This document shows positions 1 through 5,818 of a DNA stretch of 11,069 bases, piece after piece; position 1 is the first letter of the stretch; each line of letters begins with the position of its first letter. The stretch is from Clostridiaceae bacterium (GTDB taxonomy: Bacteria; Bacillota; Clostridia; Lutisporales; Lutisporaceae). The stretch lies in assembly GCA_028697435.1 (NCBI GenBank), contig JAQVFD010000043.1, forward strand, positions 1 to 11,069. The letters are read 5' to 3'. The notes beneath the pieces were generated by a model. It was not told the DNA's origin, searched no databases, and was given only the letters and a program-made list of their open reading frames with translations. The position numbers were made by a program, and so were the translations under genes.

Positions 1-236
1 CCATTCAGGTTGGAATATTTGTGTGCCTCCTCCAGCATCTTTGTTTCCCCTTCCCCGTAGGCTGAGACAGCAGCTAAAGCCACAGAGTCAACAACATTCT
101 GCAGCCTGCCCTTTTCAAAATAAAGCAACCCCGCATCCACGGTAAAAGTCATCAGTCCTATGATTACAATAATCATAAACAGAAGAATTATTGAGCTATT
201 GCCTCTTTTATTATTGAGATAATATATTATGCTCAT
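1..236 (-). CDS. TadG-like Flp pilus assembly protein, N-terminal part (cut by window edge)
   Basis: The reading frame starts at an ATG at 236 behind the ribosome binding site AGGTGAG and stays open for 78 codons to the left edge, so only the N-terminus is visible. A short basic segment (NNKRGN) is followed by one hydrophobic helix (about residues 15-30, SSIILLFMIIVIIGLM) and then VDAGLLYFEKGRLQNVVDSV. The pattern of a helix followed by (V)DxGxLY..K.RLQN..D..ALA is the hallmark of the N-terminal Tad domain of TadG-like proteins, which are membrane-anchored parts of the tight-adherence pilus machine. The gene follows tadE and flp on the same strand, which supports the role. A 121-bp palindromic repeat fills most of the 152-nt gap to tadE. 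The C-terminal half, and so the exact subfamily, is not visible. Confidence 0.8.
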   Translation of the reverse strand, partial: MSIIYYLNNKRGNSSIILLFMIIVIIGLMTFTVDAGLLYFEKGRLQNVVDSVALAAVSAYGEGETKMLEEAHKYSNLN

Positions 237-263
237 ATTGATCTCACCTCTGATTACTTCATA

Positions 264-384
264 AAAACGACTAGAAGCAAGCAAGACAAGGCGTGCAAGG
301 CGGAATGCCCGGAATGTACATAAAGGTACATGAGGACTTTCCGACCGCAGCGCAACGCAGTATTGCGCCGCTTATCGTCGTTTT
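264..384. repeat. 121-bp imperfect palindromic intergenic repeat (MITE/BIME-like)
   Basis: The ends are an exact 8-bp inverted repeat, aaaacgac (264-271) and gtcgtttt (377-384). The match continues imperfectly inward (agaagc against gcttat). The centre is a second dyad around tgtac ataaag gtaca, flanked by cggaatgccc and gactttccg, which pair with mismatches. The block is GC-richer than its surroundings and holds no convincing gene. It begins 5 bp beyond the tadE stop codon. The hexamer attact occurs on both sides (253-258 and 388-393) and could be a target duplication, but it does not abut the ends. I infer a mobile or REP-type element inserted between tadE and the tadG-like gene. The transcript of this strand would fold into a long stem within the pilus mRNA. 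Confidence 0.7.
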
Positions 385-388
385 CGTA

Positions 389-772
389 TTACTCCACCCT
401 CATATAGGTAGAAGCTTCCATTTCAAAAGGATTTCCAACTATACTGCTAATAACGGGAGCATAGATCTGCAGACTGTACCTTACGCGTACCCTTACATCC
501 TCTCCCGTTATACGGGCATCCTCCTCGGGATCCAGTAATATTTGCAGCTCGCTTACATTTAAAATATTGACCTTGTTTTCTATGTTTGCCTGTATCTCAG
601 CATCTGTTTTTCCTATGGCTGCCAGCCTTGCTCCCTCCCTGGATGCATGAGTTATGAGAAGGTAGGAGCCAAATATCCTTGAAAACTCGAACATGCCCAA
701 GAAAAGCAATATTATTATAGGCAGTATCATGGCCGTTTCTACCATTGACTGCCCTTTTTTATCAAGCTTCAT
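389..772 (-). CDS. TadE-family pseudopilin
   Basis: This 127-residue protein has the layout of TadE-like pseudopilins. A short basic leader MKLDKKG is followed by QSMVETAMILPIIILLFLGM, one hydrophobic helix, and FEFSRIFGSYLLITHASREGARLAA, which is the conserved TadE core. The G7/Q8 junction with glutamate at +5 (GQSMVE) is a class III prepilin peptidase site of the type processed by TadV/CpaA-like enzymes. The rest (about residues 55-127) would lie outside the membrane and holds the variable beta-rich domain. The start is supported by an AGGAGGA site 8 nt upstream. TadE pseudopilins help build Flp pili together with TadF/TadG partners. The gene lies between flp and a tadG-like gene. The length is at the short end but normal for the family. 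Confidence 0.85.
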   Translation of the reverse strand: MKLDKKGQSMVETAMILPIIILLFLGMFEFSRIFGSYLLITHASREGARLAAIGKTDAEIQANIENKVNILNVSELQILLDPEEDARITGEDVRVRVRYSLQIYAPVISSIVGNPFEMEASTYMRVE

Positions 773-812
773 GGCTTTCCTCCTCCTGTAAATAGCAAAT
801 TATAGAAAGATT

Positions 813-838
813 GACCCCGCCCGGTAAAAGGCAGGGTC
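813..838 (-). terminator. GC-rich hairpin between flp pilin and tadE (attenuator or mRNA-stability element)
   Basis: On the minus strand GACCCTGCC (838-830) pairs with GGCGGGGTC (821-813) across an 8-nt loop. This gives a 9-bp stem with a single wobble pair. It is followed by AATCTTTCT, a weak T-run, so termination is probably partial. Such a stem directly after a major pilin gene usually protects the pilin message or reduces readthrough into assembly genes. That role is inferred from position. Confidence 0.5.
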
Positions 839-883
839 TGTGATCTCTGCTGTCATTTTTTATTAATATGCTTGAATATGGGT

Positions 884-1075
884 TTATGGTGTAGTAAGTG
901 CAGTTACGATGTCTTGGAATTTTGCTTCTATACTACCGCCCATAGTACCTAATACTCCAATGACTACTACTGCAATCAAACCAATAATAAGTGCATACTC
1001 CACCATGCCCTGTCCTTTTTCGTCTTTTAGTGTTTCTTTTATGTCATACCAATAATTATAAAGCCTCGTAATCAT
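884..1075 (-). CDS. flp: Flp-family type IVb pilin (major pilin subunit)
   Basis: This 63-residue prepilin has a leader MITRLYNYWYDIKETLKDEKG, then the cleavage site G21/Q22 and the mature N-terminus QGMVEYALIIGLIAVVVIGV. Glutamate +5 and tyrosine +6 are the defining Flp signature. One hydrophobic helix (about residues 27-45) and a short tail rich in small residues complete the protein, which is normal for Flp pilins. An upstream in-frame ATG at 1096 would add seven residues, but that stretch encodes the Shine-Dalgarno sequence itself (AAAGGAGGT, 8 nt before the ATG at 1075), so 1075 is the better start. The product is exported, cleaved by a TadV-type peptidase and polymerised by the TadA/TadB/TadC machinery, which is not in view. 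tadE and a tadG-like gene follow on the same strand. Confidence 0.9.
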   Translation of the reverse strand: MITRLYNYWYDIKETLKDEKGQGMVEYALIIGLIAVVVIGVLGTMGGSIEAKFQDIVTALTTP

Positions 1076-1125
1076 TTGAACGACCTCCTTTATCATTTTG
1101 GGTTTGTGCTTCCATTCTACTCATA

Positions 1126-1131
1126 ATTATA
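1126..1131 (-). promoter_or_regulatory. Possible -10 element of the flp promoter
   Basis: A perfect TATAAT lies about 50 nt upstream of the flp start, in the gap between the nrdG terminator and flp. No good -35 hexamer is seen at 16-18 nt spacing, so the promoter may be weak, activator-dependent or use another sigma factor. The 191-nt gap 1097-1287 holds only this and the nrd terminator. Confidence 0.35.
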
Positions 1132-1237
1132 ACCCGATACCATCCGACAAATTATTCATTTTTTGTTGCAGCACAAATACCCAAGCTATAAGTAACATTA
1201 CCCATGTTGAATATTTATTCAAGACCTATAAATAAAT

Positions 1238-1267
1238 AAAAGTACTATGAAATTTCATAGTACTTTT
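1238..1267 (-). terminator. Palindromic intrinsic terminator of the nrdR-nrdD-nrdG operon
   Basis: A perfect inverted repeat centred at 1252/1253 (arm AGTACTATGAAA) lies 20 nt past the nrdG stop. On the minus strand it runs into TTTATTTATTT, and T residues also follow on the plus strand, so it could work in both directions. It insulates flp from the nrd operon. Confidence 0.75.
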
Positions 1268-1287
1268 TGTTGATAACAATATAGGTA

Positions 1288-1809
1288 TTAATACCCTAAC
1301 ATAGGCTGCAGGTCCGATGCAACAACCATTGCCGTGTGCTCGCTCAGACTGCTTTTCATATCAATAATTCTCTGATTCCCCGAACCTCTGTAAGGAAGAC
1401 CAAGATCTTTGGACTCTTCCACATAAGGTCCGTCAATAAGAGTATCGATGAGTCCCAGTAGTTTTATCCGGCTGACCTCCTTGCTTTCCATAAGCTCTTC
1501 ATATGTATATCCCGTATAGCATATTATATTTGTATTTACTTTCCCAAGCCTTTCAGCGATATCGATAAAAGCTTCTGCCTGAAGGAAAGGCTCCCCTCCT
1601 GAAAAGGTCACTCCGTCGATATATCTGTTTTTTTCAATATCTTCAACAATGCTTTCTGTGTCTACCACATAGCCTCCGTCCATTGCATGGGTATCGGGGT
1701 TATGACAGCCTTTACAGCGATGATTACAACCCTGGGCAAATATCACATATCTGAATCCGGGGCCGTCAACAACGCTCTCTCTTACAATACCGGCCACTCT
1801 CAGTTTCAT
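1288..1809 (-). CDS. nrdG: Anaerobic ribonucleotide reductase-activating protein (radical SAM)
   Basis: This 173-residue protein begins MKLRVAGIVRESVVDGPG and carries CNHRCKGC, the CxxxCxxC motif that binds the radical-SAM 4Fe-4S cluster. Then come DGVTFSGGEPFLQ, the SAM-binding GGE motif, and the ICYTGYTYEE segment typical of NrdG. The enzyme splits S-adenosylmethionine reductively and uses the 5'-deoxyadenosyl radical to make the glycyl radical on NrdD. The frame stays open for 66 more codons upstream, but the ATG at 1809 has the only strong ribosome binding site (AAGGAGG, 9 nt away) and matches the family N-terminus. The gene is 136 nt downstream of nrdD, a wide spacer for an operon partner, and that spacer contains several hairpins. 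The length is close to usual. Confidence 0.95.
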   Translation of the reverse strand: MKLRVAGIVRESVVDGPGFRYVIFAQGCNHRCKGCHNPDTHAMDGGYVVDTESIVEDIEKNRYIDGVTFSGGEPFLQAEAFIDIAERLGKVNTNIICYTGYTYEELMESKEVSRIKLLGLIDTLIDGPYVEESKDLGLPYRGSGNQRIIDMKSSLSEHTAMVVASDLQPMLGY

Positions 1810-1829
1810 AACGATGCGCCTCCTTATAT

Positions 1830-1873
1830 GTTTCGCACTAAATCCTTTAAGCAACAGTTCAATAGTGCGAAAC
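1830..1873 (-). promoter_or_regulatory. Long-loop hairpin just upstream of the nrdG ribosome binding site
   Basis: A perfect 11-bp inverted repeat, GTTTCGCACTA and TAGTGCGAAAC on the minus strand, encloses 22 nt. It ends a few nucleotides before the AAGGAGG of nrdG. It could stabilise a processed nrdG message or influence ribosome access. The function is inferred from position only. Confidence 0.5.
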
Positions 1874-1887
1874 ATTTTCATTAAGTC

Positions 1888-1947
1888 AGTCCATTCAGTG
1901 AAGCTTTGCTTCACTGCTGACAGACAAGCTATTGTCTGGAAGGGACT
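1888..1947 (-). promoter_or_regulatory. Possible three-way-junction RNA structure after the nrdD stop codon
   Basis: Two clean hairpins lie side by side: 1921-1938 (CAGACAA stem, 4-nt loop) and 1896-1916 (CAGTGAAGC stem of 9 bp, 3-nt loop). A 5-bp outer helix, AGTCC (1947-1943) with GGACT (1892-1888), can close both into a three-way junction. The outer helix overlaps the nrdD stop codon at 1946-1948. There is no T-run, so it is not a standard terminator. Roles as a processing or stability element, or as a coincidental fold, remain open. Confidence 0.4.
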
Positions 1948-3967
1948 AATATGAGTGTTTGATTCTGTCTGCCAATTCTGCTTGTTTGGCATCATTGAAC
2001 CTGTCAATAGTGGACAAGTAGCCTGTAATCCTCCTGATTCTCCTTATATCTTCACTGTCACAGCTGCTGCAGCTGCTGTCTATTATTCCCGATACACCGC
2101 AGTTTCTGCACTCATCTATCGGAAAGTTTATTCCGGCATAACCAATATCACAATTTGCCATGTGTTTCAAAATCTTCTCAAAGGCTTGCAAATTATCCTT
2201 TGGTGAAGAAGGTAGTTCCACATATGAAATATGTCCTGCCGCACACAGCTTGTGGAATGGAGCTTCCTTTTCTATCTTCTCAAAGGCGCTTATACGGTAA
2301 TTGACAGGAATGTGGAAGGAATTTGTATAATATGCCTTATCAGTAACTCCCTTTATTACTCCGAATTCTTTCCTGTCCTTTTCAATGAACCTTCCGCTGG
2401 TTCCTTCAGCAGGAGTAGCATAAGCTACAAAATTCAGATCATGTTCCTCGGAATAGTTGTCTGTGGCTTTTTTGATACCTTCAATTATCTGATATCCCAG
2501 CTTCCATGACTCTTCGTCCTCACCATGGTGGCTGCCTGTAAGCACAATAAGGGCTTCTGCAAGTCCGATAAAGCCTATTCCCAATGTGCCGTTCTTAATG
2601 GATTCTCTTATTTCGTCCTGCTCCTTCAGGTTCTCGGAGCCCATATAAAGCTTCTGTCCCATAAGGAAAGGCAAATCCTTAACCTTAAGTGATGCAATGA
2701 CGTTAAACCTGTGAACAAGCTGCCTGCTGCACAAATCCAATATATCATTCAATTCAATAAAGAAGTTATCAATGTCTCTTGTTCTCAAAGCCAGCTTAGG
2801 CAGATTTATTGTAACCGGTGTGATATTTCCCCTGCTGGCAGACTTTTCCGCTCCATGTCTGTTTGCGATTACCCTTGAACGGCAGCCCATATAACTGACT
2901 TCATCGCCGAAACGGCTGTTAAAACTCGAATCCATAAAGCTAAAGGTAGGATTCATCCTTCTGGATGCAACCCTCATGGCAAACTGGAATAGGTCATAGT
3001 TGGGGTCCCCCGGATTCATATTTATTCCATCCTTCAATCTAAACACCAGATTGGGGAATATAGGGCTCTCTCCTTTTCCCAGACCCTTTTCAAAGGCACT
3101 TAGAATTGCATTGGTTACCTTTCTGCCTTCAGGGGTGGTATCCGTGCCAAGGTTTATGCTGCTGAAGGGTACCTGCGCCCCTGCTCTGCTATGCATTGTA
3201 TTCAAATTGTATATCAAGCCCTCCATAGCCTGAAATATTTCATCATCAGCAGTATCAGGACATTGGTTCCTTATTACTTCTCCCATGCTTTTGTCAAAAT
3301 GAGGGAAGCTCTGTCCTCCAAACATATCATTCTGATTGCTTTGAAGTATTATTGCAGCCTGTGCAGCTGCAGAGCCTATCCTTTTCGGAGGTCTGATAAA
3401 TCCGTACCCGGTATTGAAGCCTTGCGTCAACAGCTTTGTAAGATCTATCTGAAGGCAATTCAAAGTCTTGCCGTAATAATCCAAATCATGTATGTGAATA
3501 TCCCCGGTAATATGCGCCTTGCTCATTTCTTCCGGTATGACATTGTTAAGATAATAATGCTTGCTGGCAGCTGAGGCAATCTGCAGCATCTTTGCCGATG
3601 GTGAGTTCCCTACGTTGGCATTGTCTCTGCTGGTTTCAATCAAAATGTCCTTAACAACATCCATAAGTTCGCTTTTTGTCTCTCTTATTCTGGTCCTTTT
3701 GGATCTGTATAATATGTACGCTTTAGCAGTCTTGGCATGCCCTGTCTCAATCAACACCTTCTCCACAGCATCCTGGACTGTTTCCACATCAGGAATCTCA
3801 TCCTTAATGTGCTTATAAAGATAGGATATTACTCTTTCCGTAAGATTCTCTGCGGTCTCGTAGTCTTCTCCTCCTACTTGCCGCGCTGCCTTGAATATTG
3901 CACCTGTAATCTTCTCCCTGGTAAAGTCTACTACTCTACCGTCTCTTTTGCGTATCTTTGTGAACAT
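1946..3967 (-). CDS. nrdD: Anaerobic (class III) ribonucleoside-triphosphate reductase
   Basis: This 673-residue enzyme reduces ribonucleoside triphosphates to deoxy forms without oxygen. Residues 1-95 form an ATP-cone (KIRKRDGRVVDFTREKI...) for allosteric control. The catalytic barrel follows, with C171 in LNCLQIDL and C362 in YMGCRSRV matching the two conserved active-site cysteines of the family. The C-terminus has a zinc-site pattern (C620, C623, C633, C636), then RRITGYLSTIDRFN with the radical-bearing glycine at about G649. Length and motif order are typical, and the C-terminus is intact. The ATG at 3967 has AGGGGG 7-8 nt upstream. The gene starts 11 nt after nrdR, which is direct evidence for one operon. 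NrdG, encoded downstream, installs the glycyl radical. The two cysteines suggest formate as reductant, as in the E. coli type, but this is an inference. Confidence 0.97.
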   Translation of the reverse strand: MFTKIRKRDGRVVDFTREKITGAIFKAARQVGGEDYETAENLTERVISYLYKHIKDEIPDVETVQDAVEKVLIETGHAKTAKAYILYRSKRTRIRETKSELMDVVKDILIETSRDNANVGNSPSAKMLQIASAASKHYYLNNVIPEEMSKAHITGDIHIHDLDYYGKTLNCLQIDLTKLLTQGFNTGYGFIRPPKRIGSAAAQAAIILQSNQNDMFGGQSFPHFDKSMGEVIRNQCPDTADDEIFQAMEGLIYNLNTMHSRAGAQVPFSSINLGTDTTPEGRKVTNAILSAFEKGLGKGESPIFPNLVFRLKDGINMNPGDPNYDLFQFAMRVASRRMNPTFSFMDSSFNSRFGDEVSYMGCRSRVIANRHGAEKSASRGNITPVTINLPKLALRTRDIDNFFIELNDILDLCSRQLVHRFNVIASLKVKDLPFLMGQKLYMGSENLKEQDEIRESIKNGTLGIGFIGLAEALIVLTGSHHGEDEESWKLGYQIIEGIKKATDNYSEEHDLNFVAYATPAEGTSGRFIEKDRKEFGVIKGVTDKAYYTNSFHIPVNYRISAFEKIEKEAPFHKLCAAGHISYVELPSSPKDNLQAFEKILKHMANCDIGYAGINFPIDECRNCGVSGIIDSSCSSCDSEDIRRIRRITGYLSTIDRFNDAKQAELADRIKHSY

Positions 3968-3978
3968 TCAGCTACCCC

Positions 3979-4434
3979 CTATCTTTCGTCTATTAATTTG
4001 TTCAATTCTTCCAAAAAAATATTAATGTCTTTAAACTGTCTGTAAACTGATGCAAACCGAACATAAGCAACATCATCCAACTTTTTTAGTCTGCTCATAA
4101 CCATTTCCCCGATTTTCTTGCTGTCTATCTCTTTTTCCATTGAATTGTACAGCTCTTTTTCAATTTCATCTGCTGTTTCTTCAATCGTAGAAACCGAAAT
4201 AGGTCTTTTCTCACAAGCTCTTAAAATTCCGTTAAGCATTTTGTTTCTCTGGTAGGATTCTCTGCTTCCATCTTTTTTGACAATGATTAAAGGCATTTCT
4301 TCTATCTTTTCATAGGTTGTAAATCTCTTGGCGCATCTTTCACACTCGCGCCTCCTTCTTATTGCCGCTTCCTCTACAGTAGGCCTTGAATCTACTACCT
4401 TGCTCTCGTTATAGCCGCAATAAGGGCATTTCAC
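3979..4434 (-). CDS. nrdR: Transcriptional repressor of ribonucleotide reductase genes
   Basis: This 151-residue protein has the full NrdR architecture. The N-terminal zinc ribbon MKCPYCGYNESKVVDSRP ... RRRECERCAKRFTTYE uses C3, C6, C31 and C34 to hold zinc and contact DNA. An ATP-cone follows from about residue 49 (IIVKKDGSRESYQRNKM...) and senses ATP against dATP. When dATP is high, NrdR binds paired NrdR boxes and represses reductase operons. The start is a GTG at 4434. An ATG overlaps it (ATGTG) but runs straight into TGA, so GTG is the only sensible start; GGAGGGGAGGGG provides the ribosome site. It heads the nrdR-nrdD-nrdG operon, which implies autoregulation. Confidence 0.97.
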   Translation of the reverse strand: MKCPYCGYNESKVVDSRPTVEEAAIRRRRECERCAKRFTTYEKIEEMPLIIVKKDGSRESYQRNKMLNGILRACEKRPISVSTIEETADEIEKELYNSMEKEIDSKKIGEMVMSRLKKLDDVAYVRFASVYRQFKDINIFLEELNKLIDER

Positions 4435-4558
4435 ATGATTCCCCTCCCCTCCACTATTATATGGAATATACTGTCATAATAACAGAGTTTATAATACTAT
4501 TTGTATGAGTCTCCATTCCTATTTTGCATCAATATGTTGTACTGAATTTTATTATATT

Positions 4559-4574
4559 ATACATGATATAGTAA
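4559..4574 (-). promoter_or_regulatory. Possible NrdR box upstream of nrdR
   Basis: On the minus strand TTACTATATCATGTAT matches the NrdR-box pattern ACACwATATaTwGTGT at most central positions. It lies about 125 nt upstream of nrdR next to TATAAT-like sequences. The partner box about three helical turns away is poor (around ACAACATATTGATG, 4525-4538), so this is a weak call from known NrdR biology. Confidence 0.25.
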
Positions 4575-4667
4575 AATCATCTTCTCAATTATACCAAATT
4601 TATGAAGTACTATATGTTATCTCTGTAATTCTTTTTATATCTCTTCTTGTCACAAAAATGAAAAAAA

Positions 4668-4763
4668 GGGAGGGAGAGGGACAAGGGGACAGGTACCGCG
4701 TCCCAATTGGGACACGGTACCTGTCCCCTTGTCCCTCTCTGTCCCCTTGTCCCTCTCCCTCCC
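4668..4763 (-). terminator. Very long hairpin with T-run, terminator after ylmC, with duplicated arm
   Basis: Arms 4674-4706 and 4707-4739 pair over 33 bp with one mismatch around the central tcccaattggga. On the minus strand the stem ends in CCCTCCC followed by seven T residues, which is the form of an intrinsic terminator, 8 nt after the ylmC stop. The 18-mer ctgtccccttgtccctct occurs twice in tandem (4721-4738, 4739-4756). Bases 4668-4692 can pair perfectly over 25 bp with 4739-4763, so the outer stem uses the second copy. It lies in the 336-nt gap between ylmC and nrdR, whose remainder is AT-rich leader DNA. Confidence 0.7.
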
Positions 4764-4770
4764 ACTCTCG

Positions 4771-5001
4771 CTATCCATCGATAAGAATCACATCTGCACC
4801 GATTTTTTTTATGCTCTGCCAGTTGACAACTATGTCGCTCTCCTTGCTGAACAATCCCAAAATTCTTCCGGTGCCCGGAATAATTAATGCATCAATCTTG
4901 CCCTTCTCCATGTCAATTTCCACGTCATATGCAATTCCCAGCCTTCTGCCGTCATTTATATGTATTACGTCCCTCTGTTTAAGTTCCGATATTTTGACCA
5001 T
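4771..5001 (-). CDS. ylmC: YlmC/YmxH-family PRC-barrel protein
   Basis: This 76-residue protein consists of one PRC-barrel-like domain. MVKISELKQRDVIHINDGRRLG is followed by YDVEIDMEKGKIDALIIPG and WQSIKKIGADVILID, the usual order of short beta strands. Small proteins of this YlmC/YmxH family are common in spore formers and are annotated as sporulation-associated, although the molecular role is not well defined. In related Clostridia, from family knowledge, the gene tends to sit near sigG and nrdR. Here about 3.6 kb of accessory DNA separates it from sigG. The start at 5001 has GGGGAGGGG close upstream. The gene has its own likely promoter at 5045-5072 and a strong terminator behind it, so it is probably a single-gene unit. 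Confidence 0.85.
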   Translation of the reverse strand: MVKISELKQRDVIHINDGRRLGIAYDVEIDMEKGKIDALIIPGTGRILGLFSKESDIVVNWQSIKKIGADVILIDG

Positions 5002-5044
5002 CTACACCCCTCCCCATCAATAATGCCATGTCATTAGGTTATTT

Positions 5045-5072
5045 ACTATATCTTATAATACTGGCCAGTAAA
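5045..5072 (-). promoter_or_regulatory. Likely vegetative-type promoter of ylmC with overlapping palindrome
   Basis: On the minus strand TTTACT (5072-5067), a 16-nt spacer and TATAGT (5050-5045) give a reasonable -35/-10 pair upstream of ylmC. A perfect 12-bp palindrome, tactggccagta (5059-5070), overlaps the -35 side and could be an operator. Confidence 0.4.
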
Positions 5073-5084
5073 TATTCCAATTAT

Positions 5085-5150
5085 TTAAATTAATCCCCGT
5101 TCTCTTGCATATACAACAGCTTGAGTCCTGTTGGATATTTTAAGTATTGT
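5085..5150 (-). pseudogene. Relic of the C-terminus of a LuxR/NarL-type response regulator
   Basis: A 21-codon open stretch ending in TAA reads TILKISNRTQAVVYARERGLI. The SNRTQAVVYAR.(x)GLI string is the end of the GerE/LuxR helix-turn-helix domain: the recognition helix end plus the last helix. In-frame TGA lies directly upstream and no start codon is available. The receiver domain and the rest of the helix-turn-helix are absent, although a KVEQYL fragment in an adjacent frame just upstream might be more of the same domain after a frameshift and deletion. It sits 46 nt after the preceding gene, at the edge of the accessory segment. This is a gene remnant, not a functional gene. Confidence 0.75.
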
Positions 5151-5196
5151 TCAACTTTCTCCCCACAAATAATTAAAAACAAAAAACCATAAAGAT

Positions 5197-5538
5197 TTAC
5201 ATTTCTTTTGTAAGTGCATCACTTACTGCACTTTTAATAACTTGGCTTGAAGAAGTTGCGCCGCTCACAGTGTCAACTTCATATGTATTCATGTGTATCA
5301 TGTCCTTGGTTATACTTTTCAATTCTTTATCCATCTTAATAGTCATTGATAGCATTGCAATAATGAATAGCCCTATGGCTGCAACCGAAATTATAATTCT
5401 TTTCATTGATCTTTTTTCCCCGTCTTTTATTAATGAACTCCTTAAATACTCTTCATCCACCTTTTCAGTTATGCAGTATTCTCTTACATCGTCATAAATA
5501 TTTTTTGTTATCTTTTCAAACTCATAAATTTCAAACAT
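5197..5538 (-). CDS. Small single-pass membrane protein ending in an FMN_bind-type SGAT signature
   Basis: This 113-residue protein has a charged N-terminal region (residues 1-45, MFEIYEFEKITKNIYDDVRE...), one hydrophobic helix (about 46-66, RIIISVAAIGLFIIAMLSM) and an outer tail with YEVDTVSGATSSSQVIKSAV. D..(S)GAT.(T/S)S..V..AV is the C-terminal signature of FMN_bind domains (RnfG/NqrC type), where ApbE links FMN to the threonine, here T95. The other roughly 60-80 residues of a normal FMN_bind domain are missing, so this may be a truncated or minimal flavin carrier. The start at 5538 follows GGAGG; an upstream in-frame ATG at 5577 lacks a ribosome site. I see no electron-transfer partner nearby. 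Expression is plausible but the function is uncertain. Confidence 0.6.
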   Translation of the reverse strand: MFEIYEFEKITKNIYDDVREYCITEKVDEEYLRSSLIKDGEKRSMKRIIISVAAIGLFIIAMLSMTIKMDKELKSITKDMIHMNTYEVDTVSGATSSSQVIKSAVSDALTKEM

Positions 5539-5585
5539 TATTATCCTCCGATTCCAATTTAGTAAACAATCGTACAATACAACGT

Positions 5586-5818
5586 TATTGAGTCACTAGG
5601 CCCTTTTGATAGTTCAACAAAGTCTTTTTAAAAAGACTTTCTAATTCTTCTCCCAACCAGAATCACTCCTATTAGTATAATGAGTAGCCATGCGCATAAC
5701 TTAAAAGCATTGATATGTCTGGTTTTAATGCATACATTTTTTGTTTATCGCTCGATTACAATAATCATCAAACTACCATCACTGCAAGCAACGTAGGTTA
5801 ACGTCGTAATAACTCTTG
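5586..5818 (-). other. Degenerate intergenic stretch with short overlapping ORF fragments
   Basis: No convincing gene fills this gap. In one minus frame there is a hydrophobic open fragment without a start codon (KLCAWLLIILIGVILVGRRI, stop at 5628). In another frame a 23-codon ORF starts with TTG at 5656 behind AGGAGTGA (reads MGEELESLFKKTLL..., stop at 5585). They overlap each other and a perfect 22-bp palindrome at 5619-5640. This looks like remnants of disrupted genes or a leader of the downstream membrane protein. Neither fragment is recognised. Confidence 0.35.

Noticed and set aside
293..538. 81-codon plus-strand ORF across the palindromic repeat and the 3' end of tadE
   Set aside because: It runs through a palindromic repeat and antisense to tadE, has no ribosome site and no recognisable protein pattern.
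1076..1180. Possible cyclic-di-GMP riboswitch in the flp leader
   Set aside because: Checked because pilus genes are often under such control, but the leader is about 45 nt from the predicted start and lacks the conserved GEMM motifs.
3191..3574. 127-codon plus-strand ORF antisense to nrdD
   Set aside because: It is a shadow of the clear nrdD coding frame, with low-complexity hydrophobic content and no ribosome site.
4505..5023. 172-codon plus-strand ORF spanning the long hairpin and ylmC antisense
   Set aside because: The Ser/Pro/Tyr-rich middle comes from the repeat hairpin, and the rest is antisense to ylmC.
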